The notes under the pieces: generated by a model
Databases searched by the model: none
What the model saw: only the letters and a program-made list of their open reading frames with translations
What the model was told of the DNA's origin: nothing
Shown here: positions 17,894 through 26,475 of the stretch, piece by piece
Numbering within the stretch: the stretch's first letter is position 1
How the letters are laid out: each line of letters begins with the position of its first letter
Program-made: the position numbers and the translations under genes
Assembly: GCA_013697045.1 (NCBI GenBank)
Contig: JACCXJ010000074.1
Coordinates: 1 to 46,891 of the forward strand
Direction: 5' to 3'
Origin: Gammaproteobacteria bacterium
Lineage (GTDB): Bacteria > Pseudomonadota > Gammaproteobacteria > JACCXJ01
Length of the DNA: 46,891 bases

Positions 17894-18605
17894 CGCCCTC
17901 GCCACCCGCGGCTCGGTGCGTTCGGCACCTCCTCGCGAATGGTATTGGATGCATGGCGCCTGTAGTCAACGAGGGGCTTGTCTATGAAGTGAATGCGCTT
18001 TCCCCGCGCCAGCACGCCCAGGAAGAACTCTAGATCGTGGGCATAGCGCAGTGCCGAGAAACAACCGATCTCGTGGAACAGGGATCGCCGCGCACAGATG
18101 TTCGATGTCGTCATCAGTAAATTACCGTTCACGAGTGCCAGCGATAGGTCGCCGATCTCCCGGTAGAACGCCTTTCCCCGTTCATGCCACCGATTGTGGA
18201 TGGGATCGCCCTGTTCATCCACAACATTAAGCGCCGTGGTCACCACAGCGACACCTGGGTCGTCTCTGAAGACCTGAAGACAATCGGCGAGACGTTCCGG
18301 ATGGTAAGCGTCATCGGAATTCAGGATGGCGACAAACTCGCCCTTGGCCCGATGGATCGCGGCGTTCAGTGTGTAATGAGCGCCCTGGTTGGGATGAGAC
18401 CAGAACACGACCTCGGGCTTCTGCGCCGCGAGGGCACGCACTACGGCACGGAGCCGTCGCACGATCCGTCGTCAACGACGATTATCTCCAATGGTTGCGC
18501 GGATTGGGCGAAGACGCTTTCGAGCGCATGGCCTACATAGCGCTCGTGGTTGTAAAGCGGGATAATGACGGACACGCTGCCGTCGTTATACGTATTGGCT
18601 TTCAT
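17890..18605 (-). pseudogene. GT2-family glycosyltransferase with one frameshift
   Basis: The N-terminal part starts at ATG 18605 (MKANTYNDG) and has a textbook GT-A opening: VSVIIPLYNHERYVGHALES, then EIIVVDDGSCDGS. The frame then shifts by one at about 18445-18462 and continues as VFWSHPNQGAHYTLNAAIHR, AILNSDDAYHPERL (the DxD-like motif) and a C-terminal region ending DYRRHASNTIREEV. Apart from the shift the enzyme is complete, about 237 codons. The stop overlaps the methyltransferase start by ATGA. The region just before the break is GACGACGGATCG-rich. It may be a real mutation, a sequencing error, or less likely recoding. Confidence 0.75.
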
Positions 18606-18740
18606 CGGGATTGAAGCATAAGAAAGGCGAAGGTGTGTGTCAACCGACGGAGACGTTGGATCGAACCAGGGCCAACGCGGGCGACCGGGTTCTGCTGCCC
18701 GGCCGACGACGCTACCCGGGTGGCGCGACCCTGCGCCGGG

Positions 18741-18769
18741 TTGCCATACCGCGTTGAACTTACTATAGT
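18741..18769 (+). promoter_or_regulatory. Recurring promoter family, copy E
   Basis: TTGCCA (18741-18746), a 17-bp spacer containing CGCGTTGAA, and TATAGT (18764-18769). It lies 177 bp before the methyltransferase start at 18946, in a 340-bp divergent intergenic region (18606-18945). The leader would be about 170 nt and includes a CTCCC...GGGAG stem at about 18785-18810. The other copies are at 20688, 27370 and 46402. Confidence 0.6.
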
Positions 18770-18945
18770 TCACTCGGGCTATGACTCCCGGCCGGTGGTC
18801 CCTGGGAGCGGGCGTACAGTCGATTGGCCACCGCAGCATATGTCGTGACGTCGAGGGGCCTCCGGCGCGATTGGCGGCGATCGGGCGCAGGACCCGATCA
18901 CGTTCATGCACGTGGGGTCCCTTGAAAGATCGAAGGGGGAACCAA

Positions 18946-19683
18946 ATGCCTGATTTGCAGTGGAACATCGCGAGCTGGGACGGTTCTTATGACTGGAGCA
19001 CCGGTGGCGAAGAATGGAGCGAGGTATGGGGCGGGAGCGAGGCCCAGTGGTTCGGTTCGCTGTACCCGCGGCTGCACCGCCGGCTGCCCACCGGGAGCAT
19101 CCTGGAAATCGCGCCGGGGTACGGGCGATGGTCCAAGTTTTTGATAGGCGCCTGCAGGTCCTATGTCGGCGTGGATCTGTCGGCCGAGTGCATCAGGGCT
19201 TGTGAATCGTCATTCTTGGGATCGGCGCATGCCCGCTTCGTGAAGAACGACGGATTGTCGTTGCATGCGGTACAGCGTCGATTTGATTTGATCTTTTCTT
19301 TTGATTCGCTGGTTCATGCGGAGTTGAATGTGCTGGAAAGCTATATGCCGCAGATGCTGGAAAGGCTGGAGGAATCGGGCGTTGCTTTCATTCATCACTC
19401 GAATTTTCACGCAAACACCGATCACCGGTCAAATCCGCATTGTCGAGCTACGTCCGTTTCTGCGGAAAAGGTCGCCGAGCTCGTTGCCGTGCATGGCGGC
19501 AGGGTGCTCATTCAGGAACTCTTGAATTGGGGCAGATCGGACCCGTGCGACTGCATTACGGTGTTCGCACGCAGCGGATCCCCATGCCCTGCTTCGCCGC
19601 TGGTCCTGAATAACCATAGCTTCATGGCGGAAGCGGAGATCATCAAAAACTATCAAAGCCCTTATGCCGTATTGAGCTCGTGA
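18946..19683 (+). CDS. Class I SAM-dependent methyltransferase
   Basis: A 245-residue protein. Motif I appears as ILEIAPGYGRWSKFL, the ribose-binding acidic motif as YVGVDLSAECIRACE, and motif IV as FDLIFSFDSLVHAELNVL. It ends with a Cys-containing CDCITVFARSGS strand. ATG 18946 has an excellent ribosome-binding site, AAGGGGGA six bases upstream. It is a single-gene unit behind promoter copy E, followed by a methyltransferase pseudogene. The substrate is unknown; neighbours suggest a glycan or lipid-linked sugar. Confidence 0.85.
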   Translation: MPDLQWNIASWDGSYDWSTGGEEWSEVWGGSEAQWFGSLYPRLHRRLPTGSILEIAPGYGRWSKFLIGACRSYVGVDLSAECIRACESSFLGSAHARFVKNDGLSLHAVQRRFDLIFSFDSLVHAELNVLESYMPQMLERLEESGVAFIHHSNFHANTDHRSNPHCRATSVSAEKVAELVAVHGGRVLIQELLNWGRSDPCDCITVFARSGSPCPASPLVLNNHSFMAEAEIIKNYQSPYAVLSS

Positions 19684-19739
19684 CCTCGCACAAAGGCCGG
19701 TCTGAATGACGACGTAGTCGGCGTCGTCGCCTTCCCCAG

Positions 19740-20505
19740 CCGTTCGTCGAGCCTGGGTCCGCACCGGTGCCATCATCTCCCAGGAGGCCATTCCACGTGG
19801 TGCATCGGCCACTTTGATGCGGGAGTGTCCAAACTACGTCGCCTCTCAATCTTTTCAGGGCATGCCACTCGCTCGGCGCGCCTGATATGGGAGTAACGTG
19901 CGAGGATCTAGAGCAACAAACGTTCGCAGACGAGGCTTTTGACCTAATCGTCACACAGGATGTCTTGGAACACGAGTTCCCGCCCGATCTAGTTCATCAA
20001 CAAATTGGGCGAACGCTGCGGTCTGGAGGTCCTCATGTCCACACGATGACGGGTTTCGACCGACGCCCCGGTATGATCGAGTGGTGCCAACGCGAGATCT
20101 CCACACGCGATGGGCGGTTCGCGTTTCAGCATTTCGATCTTCGAAGCGTCTACGTCGAGCATGATCAGATCGCTGGCAGTCTCTCCGCAGCCGAAATTCC
20201 AGTTTCCGTACGATACCGATTCCTTCGACTCGGTCCTGATTGCATCGGTTTCACGCACATGCCCCTCGACGAGATCGGCCACTACCTGCGGGAGCTTCGC
20301 CGCCTTGTCCGGCCGGGCGGAAAGATATTGGCGTCTGTGTTTTTTAGCGAATCGATGTCGTACGTTGAAACGATCAACTTCTTCTTCCGTCCCGTCGCTT
20401 TTTCTTGAGCGAGTCCAAGAGGCAGGCTTCCACCATCGTCACCGAGAGTCCCCAGCGAAGCATGGATATGCGCACAACTGGTATGTCCTGACACGGATGC
20501 AATAG
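19740..20505 (+). pseudogene. Chimeric, frameshifted methyltransferase remnant
   Basis: Two different methyltransferases are joined here. From about 19740 to 20040 the frames (CPNYVASQ, then VTCEDLEQQTFADEAFDLIV and TQDVLEHEF) match the middle of the zinc-ribbon methyltransferase type encoded at 16153. From about 20045 the frame continues as MTGFDRRPGMIEWCQ, FAFQHFDLRSVY and HMPLDEIGHYLRELRRL, the type encoded at 17090. Frameshifts are needed near 19855, 20200, 20245 (one T missing in the SVFTHM codons) and 20395, after which RVQEAGFHHRHRESP reaches the end at 20505. No intact product is possible. Confidence 0.7.
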
Positions 20506-20517
20506 GCCCGTCATGGC

Positions 20518-20548
20518 GACTTGACCGGCACCGGCGGACTCGCGTCCG
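20518..20548 (+). repeat. 31-bp dispersed repeat, copy 1
   Basis: A 31-bp stretch beginning GACTTGACCGGCA and ending GGACTCGCGTCCG. It recurs at 27169-27199 with two mismatches. Each copy lies upstream of a member of the recurring promoter family (139 and 170 bp before the -35). It could be a regulatory site or a trace of duplication of the upstream region. Confidence 0.6.
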
Positions 20549-20655
20549 TGCAAGGGCTACCGCCTTTGCGTCACCTAAAGCCCCGACAGCCACGCCGAAC
20601 CCGGCCGGCACGGCCCAAACGCCCTCGCTCCCGCCCCCGCGCGGCCGATGCGATC

Positions 20656-20716
20656 ACCGGCCGGCCCGTCCGACGCAACAGTACCTGTTGCACAACCGCG
20701 TTGAAACTCCTATGCT
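20656..20716 (+). promoter_or_regulatory. Recurring promoter family, copy B
   Basis: A GC box CACCGGCCGGCCCGTCC (20656-20672), one AGTACCT unit (20680-20686), -35 TTGCAC (20688-20693), a 17-bp spacer containing CGCGTTGAA, and -10 TATGCT (20711-20716). It drives the Gtr-like cassette, with a leader of about 120 nt to ATG 20843. The GC box and core are closely shared with copy C (27302-27398). The 337-bp gap 20506-20842 otherwise holds only repeat copy 1. Confidence 0.65.
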
Positions 20717-20842
20717 GTGCAAGTTCAGGTGATTGGAACGGTCAGGCAGGTTTTTTGAAATCGTAGTTACCGACCAAACATGCGGTGTAGATTCTGTGAT
20801 CCCTCGATTGCACTGGTTCTGCAAGAGATCAAAATAGTGGGA

Positions 20843-22390
20843 ATGCGAGAGCGCTATTATGAGAGCGTCGCAGCCCGTTTTTGCGACAAACCAATGCTGG
20901 GTTTTGCTATCGGCCTTTCTCTGCTCGTGTACGGGCTCGAGTTGACCAACTTCACGCTTTCGATTGACGAAGAAATACATAGTTATGGCGCCCCGCCCTG
21001 GCGGGCGTGGGCCAGTCAAGGACGCTGGGGTATAGCGCTGCTGTGCTATGTACTGCCGCCGTTCTCTACGCTGCCGTTGCTGGCAACGCTGCTGTTCTGC
21101 GTGGGACTCGCAGCGAGCGCACTGCTGCTGGCACCTATTGTCGCCCGCAACCGTGTGGAAACACTCGTCTTCGTCGGCACATTCGTTAGTTGTCCGATCT
21201 GGCTGCACATCGCGGAATTCAACACTCTGTCTTGGGGGTTCGCTGTAGGCCTGTTCTCCGTCGCCGTGGCTTCAGCTTGCCTGCGTATTGGTGGCATTTG
21301 GGCGGCGGTGGCGGCTGGACTCTGTCTCGCCTTTGCTATCGGGATGTACCAGTCGCTGGTATTGCTCTACGCGGTGATCGGAATTGTACTGTGGGTGCGC
21401 GGTGAGGCCTTCTGGGGTGCGGATGAGTCCATGAGCACGCAGCAGCGGCAGCGCGTATTGCGCGATATTGTCCTGAGCGTACTCGTCGGTGTGCTCACGT
21501 ACTATTGCGTGCACCGCGCGGTGTTGGTGCTTTCTCGAATCGATCTGGTCTATCTCGATACCTTCGTAAGACTGACCGAGTTCACCGACGCCGAGACCCG
21601 GCACGGCGCGGTAACCCGTACACTCAAGTACATACGCGGCTTGCTGTCGGGTCAGGACGCGACCTTCTTGGGATGGGGGTGGGGCGTGCTGTTGCTGCCC
21701 TGGATCGGTTTTTTCGCAGGCGTAGTGAAACTGTTTCGCAGTCGGGCGGAGACATTTACAAACCGGCTCGGTAGCATTGTTGCGTTGCTGGTTATCCTGA
21801 GCATCGTATTTGCCCCTGTCATTGTGTCAGCCGGTACCATTCCGAACCGCGCGCTTGTCGCTTTGCCGTTGTTTTACTCCCTGCTCACCGTTAACGCCTT
21901 TCGCTTCTGGGGAGCCGGCTATGGGCTGCGCTGGTGTGCTTTTGCCTTCGCCCTGTTCGTTAGTTGGTGGATCTCGACTGCGCTGTTCCATGCTGAGGGT
22001 ATCGCCCGTCAGCGCGATCAGGTCATGGCAACTCGAGTGATGCAGCGTATTGAGGAGGTCGGGCGCAACGCTTTCCCGAGCGGCATCCCGCTGGCGGTGA
22101 TCGGCGAGTGGCAGCACGAGCGCGACGGTGACGCGCGACGTGTGGAGATTTTCGGCACCTCCTTCTTCGAGCACGACGGTGGCAACGTATACCGTATCGT
22201 CAACTACCTGCGTCTGCTTGGCTTACGCAATGTGCAGCCGTTGCCAGTCGTGGCGGTTCGGGACCGGCTCGCGGAAGTAGCGGAGATGCCGGCCTGGCCC
22301 GAACCAGGTGCTGTGACCCGCTTAGGTGATATGATCGTGCTTAAGCTTGGGCCTCCGTCATACCAGCAGCAACTTCAGCTGAACCGTTGA
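20843..22390 (+). CDS. GtrII-like polytopic membrane glycosyltransferase
   Basis: A 515-residue integral membrane protein with about ten to twelve hydrophobic segments, resembling the glucosyltransferase GtrII family (Glucos_trans_II). In serotype-converting phages and bacteria these enzymes transfer a lipid-linked sugar onto O-antigen in the periplasm. The N-terminal loop after TM1 contains LSIDEEIHSYG, carrying the acidic residues expected of the GT-C active site. A conserved-looking GMYQSLVLLY helix follows. ATG 20843 was chosen (GTGGGA upstream); ATG 20780 would add 21 residues and lacks a ribosome-binding site. It is the first gene of a five-gene plus-strand cassette. Specificity is unknown. 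Confidence 0.75.
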   Translation: MRERYYESVAARFCDKPMLGFAIGLSLLVYGLELTNFTLSIDEEIHSYGAPPWRAWASQGRWGIALLCYVLPPFSTLPLLATLLFCVGLAASALLLAPIVARNRVETLVFVGTFVSCPIWLHIAEFNTLSWGFAVGLFSVAVASACLRIGGIWAAVAAGLCLAFAIGMYQSLVLLYAVIGIVLWVRGEAFWGADESMSTQQRQRVLRDIVLSVLVGVLTYYCVHRAVLVLSRIDLVYLDTFVRLTEFTDAETRHGAVTRTLKYIRGLLSGQDATFLGWGWGVLLLPWIGFFAGVVKLFRSRAETFTNRLGSIVALLVILSIVFAPVIVSAGTIPNRALVALPLFYSLLTVNAFRFWGAGYGLRWCAFAFALFVSWWISTALFHAEGIARQRDQVMATRVMQRIEEVGRNAFPSGIPLAVIGEWQHERDGDARRVEIFGTSFFEHDGGNVYRIVNYLRLLGLRNVQPLPVVAVRDRLAEVAEMPAWPEPGAVTRLGDMIVLKLGPPSYQQQLQLNR

Positions 22391-22497
22391 ATGCATGGTG
22401 TGTCTCCGGTATCCCGCTCGAGAGTGGCAGCTCACGGATCCTGATGGGCGCGCGCAGGGCGCGCGGGTCCGTCGCTGGCCCGACCTGGGAAACCGAA

Positions 22498-23619
22498 ATG
22501 ACAGTATCGATTAAGGCAGTGAATGACTTGGGTAGACATGTGGGACCGCTGCGGGCGGAGCTCGAGGAAGCCGTGCGTGAGGTTATCGCCAGCGGCTGGT
22601 TCGTCCTCGGGCGCCAAGTTACTGCATTCGAGGACGCTTTCGCTGCTTATTGCGGCACTGAGTTCTGCGTGTCGGTCGCCAATGGTACCGATGCGCTGGA
22701 GCTCGCCCTTAAAGCATTGGGCATTAGCTCCGGCGAGCGAGTTGCGACGGTCGCCAACGCGGGAATGTACAGCACGACCGCGATCCTTGCAGCGGGGGCC
22801 CGGCCGGTCTACGCCGACATTGATCCTAAGACGCTATTAATCGATCCGGAATCGCTGTACGCGGTGCTCGCGCAGCAGCGGCCGGCAGCGTTAATCGTGA
22901 CGCATCTGTATGGCCGGATGGTCGACATGCCAATGATTGTGGAGATGGCGCGCGCGCACGACGTGCCTGTTATCGAGGACTGCGCGCAGGCCCACGGGGC
23001 GTTGCTGGCCGGGCGTAGGAGCGGTGCTTGGGGCGATTTGGGCTGCTTTAGCTTTTACCCGACCAAGAACCTGGGCGCGCTCGGCGATGGAGGCGCGGTG
23101 GTTACTGCCTCGGTCGCGCTTGCCGAGCGGTTGCGCGGGTTGCGTCAATACGGCTGGGGCAGTAAGTACCGTGCCGATCTGCCCGGCGGTCGCAACAGCC
23201 GTTTGGATGAACTTCAGGCGGCGCTGCTGGCGCGCATGCTGCCCTATCTTGACGGGTGGAACGCGCGGCGGCGTGCGATCGCGGTTGCTTACTCGGCGGG
23301 CATCATCCATCCGCGCGTGAGAAGCTCGGCCAGCGGCGGTGAGGACTACGTGGCACATCTATACGTTGTGCGTTGCGACGGGCGGGAAGCGCTGCGCACA
23401 TTTTTGGCCGAGGCTGGGATTCCGAGCGAAGTGCACTACCCGTTACCCGACTACCGGCAGCTTTCGCTGGCAGGTGTGGTCGATGGCGTCGAGCTCGGAG
23501 CGACCGATCTAGCCTGCAACGAGGTGTTGACCCTGCCGTGCTTCCCTGAGATGACGGACGAGGAGGTCGCAGCGATCATCGAGCGAGTCAACGCGTGGCG
23601 AGTCCAATGCTGTCTGTAG
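22498..23619 (+). CDS. dTDP-3-oxo-6-deoxyhexose aminotransferase (FdtB/QdtB-like DegT family)
   Basis: A 373-residue PLP aminotransferase of the DegT family. Landmarks: ANGTDALELALKAL (61-74, phosphate site), VPVIEDCAQAHGALLAG (156-172) and the Schiff-base lysine Lys190 in FSFYPTKNLGALGDGG. The style is closest to the branch that makes dTDP-3-amino-3,6-dideoxyhexoses, the FdtB/QdtB enzymes. The gene two places downstream encodes the matching isomerase and acetyltransferase, which strongly supports this role. Start at ATG 22498 because the DegT homology begins there. It overlaps the next gene's start by up to 25 bp. Enzymes making the dTDP-4-keto-6-deoxyglucose precursor (RmlA, RmlB) are not in the window. 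Confidence 0.85.
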   Translation: MTVSIKAVNDLGRHVGPLRAELEEAVREVIASGWFVLGRQVTAFEDAFAAYCGTEFCVSVANGTDALELALKALGISSGERVATVANAGMYSTTAILAAGARPVYADIDPKTLLIDPESLYAVLAQQRPAALIVTHLYGRMVDMPMIVEMARAHDVPVIEDCAQAHGALLAGRRSGAWGDLGCFSFYPTKNLGALGDGGAVVTASVALAERLRGLRQYGWGSKYRADLPGGRNSRLDELQAALLARMLPYLDGWNARRRAIAVAYSAGIIHPRVRSSASGGEDYVAHLYVVRCDGREALRTFLAEAGIPSEVHYPLPDYRQLSLAGVVDGVELGATDLACNEVLTLPCFPEMTDEEVAAIIERVNAWRVQCCL

Positions 23620-24584
23620 TCATCCCCGTTTATCGCAACGAGGAATCCCTGCCGGAGTTGCTTGAAGGTCTAAGCATGGTAGCCGCGCGCGCGCGCATCG
23701 AGCATTGTGTTGCGATGGAGGCGGTGTTCGTTGTCGATGGCAGCCCGGATGCGAGCCATGCCGTGCTCGTGTCGCGGTTGCCGGATGCCAGCTTTCCTTC
23801 TCAGTTGCTGCTGCACTCCCGCAACTTCGGTTCCTTCGCTGCGATCCGCACCGGCATGGCCGCCGCCAGTGGTGACTACATCGGCGTGATGGCCGCCGAT
23901 CTCCAGGAGCCGCCAGAGCTAATGCTTGAGTTTCTCGCTAGACTGATGGACGGCGACTGTGACGTCGTTGTAGGGTGTCGCTCCGACCGGGACGATCCGC
24001 CGATGAGTCGGTTTGCGGCGTCGCTGTTCTGGAAGACCTACCGAAGGTTCATTAACTGCGAGGTGCCGCTAGCCGGTGTCGACGTGTTCGGTTGCAACCG
24101 GCGCTTTCGTGACGAGCTCCTGCGACTCGGCGAGGCGAATAGCTCCCTAGTCGGGCTGATCTTTTGGCTCGGTTTTCGGCGCGCGGAGGTTTACTACGCG
24201 CGCCGCGCGCGCAAGTACGGTAAGACCGCTTGGTCGTTCAGTCGTAAGGTCAATTACCTGTTGGACAGTGTGTTTTCTTTCACTGACCTGCCGGTCAAGA
24301 TACTATCCGCGGTCGGTCTCGTCGGTGTGATCACCGCGATACTGTTCGGACTGGTCGTACTGTTGGCTAGAGTCTTCGGTGGCATCCCGGTCCCAGGCTA
24401 TACAGCCACCGTGCTCACGGTACTCTTCTTCGGCGGACTCAACGCGCTCGGTTTGGGCATTGTCGGCTCCTATGCCTGGCGCAGCTTCGAGAATACCAAG
24501 GCGCGCCCCCTCGCGCTGGTTATGGATGCCCATACCTTTCCTAGTGCCACTGTCGTTGACGATGTTCAGAAAGGTCGAGACTAA
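23595..24584 (+). CDS. gtrB: GtrB-like polyisoprenyl-phosphate glycosyltransferase (GT2 with C-terminal membrane helices)
   Basis: A 329-residue GT2 protein that loads a sugar onto undecaprenyl phosphate on the cytoplasmic face. Residues about 5-230 are the GT-A domain ([19 protein letters not shown], a divergent [11 protein letters not shown], and [11 protein letters not shown] with its acidic metal site). Two hydrophobic helices follow at about 235-260 and 270-300. This layout is that of GtrB/ArnC/DPM1 proteins. GTG 23595 or ATG 23607 could start it; both overlap the upstream gene. The TAA stop shares one base with the ATG of the next gene. Confidence 0.88.
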   Translation: MASPMLSVVIPVYRNEESLPELLEGLSMVAARARIEHCVAMEAVFVVDGSPDASHAVLVSRLPDASFPSQLLLHSRNFGSFAAIRTGMAAASGDYIGVMAADLQEPPELMLEFLARLMDGDCDVVVGCRSDRDDPPMSRFAASLFWKTYRRFINCEVPLAGVDVFGCNRRFRDELLRLGEANSSLVGLIFWLGFRRAEVYYARRARKYGKTAWSFSRKVNYLLDSVFSFTDLPVKILSAVGLVGVITAILFGLVVLLARVFGGIPVPGYTATVLTVLFFGGLNALGLGIVGSYAWRSFENTKARPLALVMDAHTFPSATVVDDVQKGRD

Positions 24585-25513
24585 TGAGCGTTGATTGTTT
24601 CGTACATGAGAAAGGCCTGTGCGAGAGCGCCCAGGTCGGTGCCGGCACGCGTATCTGGGCCTTCGCCCACGTGCTGCCAGGAGCCAGGATCGGTGCAGAT
24701 TGCAATGTCTGCGATGGCGTGTTCATCGAGAATGACGTCCGTCTCGGTGATCGCGTTACCGTCAAGTGCGGAGTGCAACTGTGGGACGGCATACAGATTG
24801 AGGATGACGTTTTCATCGGTCCGAATGCAACTTTCACCAACGACCGCTTCCCGCGGAGCAAGGTTTACCCTGAAAAGTTCCTCAAGACCGTGGTGCGGAA
24901 GGGGGCATCCATCGGAGCGAACGCAACGATTCTGCCCGGCATCGAGATCGGTATAGGTGCGATGGTTGGCGCGGGCGCAGTGGTTACCCGCTCTGTGCCC
25001 CCACACGCTATTGCCGTGGGCAATCCGGCCCGTATCGTCGGCTATGTCGGCACCGGCGAGGCAGCGTCGGCTGCCGCACCAGACAGCGTCGCAGTGGCGC
25101 AATCGGTAGGCGTCGGCGGCGTGAGCCTGCACGAGCTACCGCTGATCCGCGACATGCGGGGTAGCCTTAGCTTCGGCGAGTTCGCTCGCAGCGTACCCTT
25201 TGAGCCGAAGCGCTACTTCCTAGTGTTCGACGTGCCGAGCCGAGAGATCCGGGGCGAGCACGCCCACCACGCGTGCCACCAGTTCCTGATCGGCTTACAT
25301 GGATCCTGCTCCGTGGTGGTCGACGATGGGCGGGAGCGCCGCGAGATACTGCTGAACAGTCCGAATCTCGGTGTGTACCTGCCGCCGATGATCTGGTGCA
25401 TCCAATACAAGTACTCGGCTGACGCGGTGCTACTGGTATTTGCATCGCACTACTACGATGCCGCGGACTATATCCGGGAGTACGCCGAGTTCCGGCGGCT
25501 GGTGGACAGTTGA
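24584..25513 (+). CDS. Bifunctional FdtC-like N-acetyltransferase and FdtA/QdtA-like keto-isomerase
   Basis: A 309-residue fusion. Residues 1-155 form a left-handed beta-helix acyltransferase ([42 protein letters not shown]) like the enzymes that acetylate dTDP-3-amino-6-deoxyhexoses. An Ala-rich linker (157-176) leads to a cupin isomerase (181-309) of the WxcM/FdtA type, with [18 protein letters not shown] supplying the active-site histidines and [18 protein letters not shown] near the end. FdtA/QdtA convert dTDP-4-keto-6-deoxyglucose to the 3-keto sugar that the aminotransferase at 22498 would use. The product would be a dTDP-3-acetamido-3,6-dideoxyhexose (Fuc3NAc or Qui3NAc type; which one cannot be told). 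ATG 24584 overlaps the upstream stop by one base. Confidence 0.88.
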   Translation: MSVDCFVHEKGLCESAQVGAGTRIWAFAHVLPGARIGADCNVCDGVFIENDVRLGDRVTVKCGVQLWDGIQIEDDVFIGPNATFTNDRFPRSKVYPEKFLKTVVRKGASIGANATILPGIEIGIGAMVGAGAVVTRSVPPHAIAVGNPARIVGYVGTGEAASAAAPDSVAVAQSVGVGGVSLHELPLIRDMRGSLSFGEFARSVPFEPKRYFLVFDVPSREIRGEHAHHACHQFLIGLHGSCSVVVDDGRERREILLNSPNLGVYLPPMIWCIQYKYSADAVLLVFASHYYDAADYIREYAEFRRLVDS

Positions 25514-25524
25514 GGTCGTTCGCG

Positions 25525-25902
25525 ATGCCTTGCGGTGGAGAGTTTGGGCGGTTCCTGATCGCGGGCGGTATCAACACCTGCCTGACCTACCTGTTGTACC
25601 TCTCGCTGCTGCCGGTGCTGTCCTACATGGTTGCCTATGCGGTGTCCTACATCGCGGGGATTGTCGTCTCGTATCTGCTTAATGCCGGCTTTGTGTTCCG
25701 GCAGTCATTGTCTTGTGCCCACCTAGTGCGCTTCCCGATGGTCTATGTTGTGCCGTACGTGATCGGTAGCGGGATGCTCTGGGTGCTGGTCGACGGCGGT
25801 GGGGTCCGTCGCGAGCTCGCGATGATCGTAGTTATCGCGGTGTCCGTGCCGTTGACCTTCGTACTCAGCCGGTACGTGCTGAAGCGGTGGGCGAAAGGCT
25901 GA
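25525..25902 (+). CDS. gtrA: GtrA-family membrane protein (lipid-linked sugar flippase)
   Basis: A 125-residue protein with four hydrophobic helices in the GtrA pattern: GEFGRFLIAGGINTCLTYLL, then YIAGIVVSYLLNAGFVF, two more helices, and the basic C-terminus SRYVLKRWAKG. GtrA proteins are thought to flip undecaprenyl-phosphate sugars made by GtrB across the membrane. ATG 25525 lies 11 bp after the upstream stop; a TTG at 25510 overlapping that stop is an alternative. It ends the five-gene cassette that starts at 20843. Confidence 0.88.
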   Translation: MPCGGEFGRFLIAGGINTCLTYLLYLSLLPVLSYMVAYAVSYIAGIVVSYLLNAGFVFRQSLSCAHLVRFPMVYVVPYVIGSGMLWVLVDGGGVRRELAMIVVIAVSVPLTFVLSRYVLKRWAKG

Positions 25903-25960
25903 GGTGGTGGTCGCCTCAGGTCGGGCGGAGGGACTTTTAGGAGCATAACGGCAAAATATA

Positions 25961-26475
25961 GTGGAGACGATCAAGGCCCCAATCGACCTCACGGGCATCG
26001 AGCGCTATTGGCGCGAGGCCAACGGGGGCGATCCCTACCTGACGCTCTACCATCGCGCCCGGACGCTTTCGGGATCGAACGACAACGTCTTCAAGCAGAA
26101 CCGCTTCTATACGCTGCTTCAGATGGCGGGCCGCGCGTTGGACGAGGCGCTGCCCGGCGACATCGCCGAATGCGGCTGCTGGAAGGGGCATTCCACCTAT
26201 ATGGTTGCCGACCGGCTCCAAGCGGCCAGCTGGCCGGGCCGCTTCTTCGTCTTCGACAGCTTCGAGGGCGGCCTCTCAGATAAGGTCGCCGCCGACCGCA
26301 CCGCCCGCGGCGACACAGACCCGGAGAAGACGCATACCCAGAAGCTCTTCTTCGCTTCAAACTATGAGGCTATCGAGGCGTTGATGCGCCCCTTCCCCTT
26401 CGTCTCACTCAAGGCTGGATCCCGACCGTCTTCGACGGCGTCGCTGGACTCGTCGGCCACCGCTTCGCCCTGGTC
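25961..26475 (+). pseudogene. TylF/MycF-like methyltransferase, frameshifted and truncated
   Basis: The first 150 codons are a good TylF/MycF-type methyltransferase: DIAECGCWKGHSTYMV (SAM motif I), FFVFDSFEGGLSD, and YEAIEALMRPFPFV. Near 26414 the frame must shift to continue as GWIPTVFDGVAG and HRFALVH. Homology then stops at about 26475, where the last HIDxDLY metal-binding region should follow. From there the DNA instead reads, on the other strand, as the end of an FtsX permease. The C-terminal third was therefore lost in a rearrangement. Confidence 0.75.
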
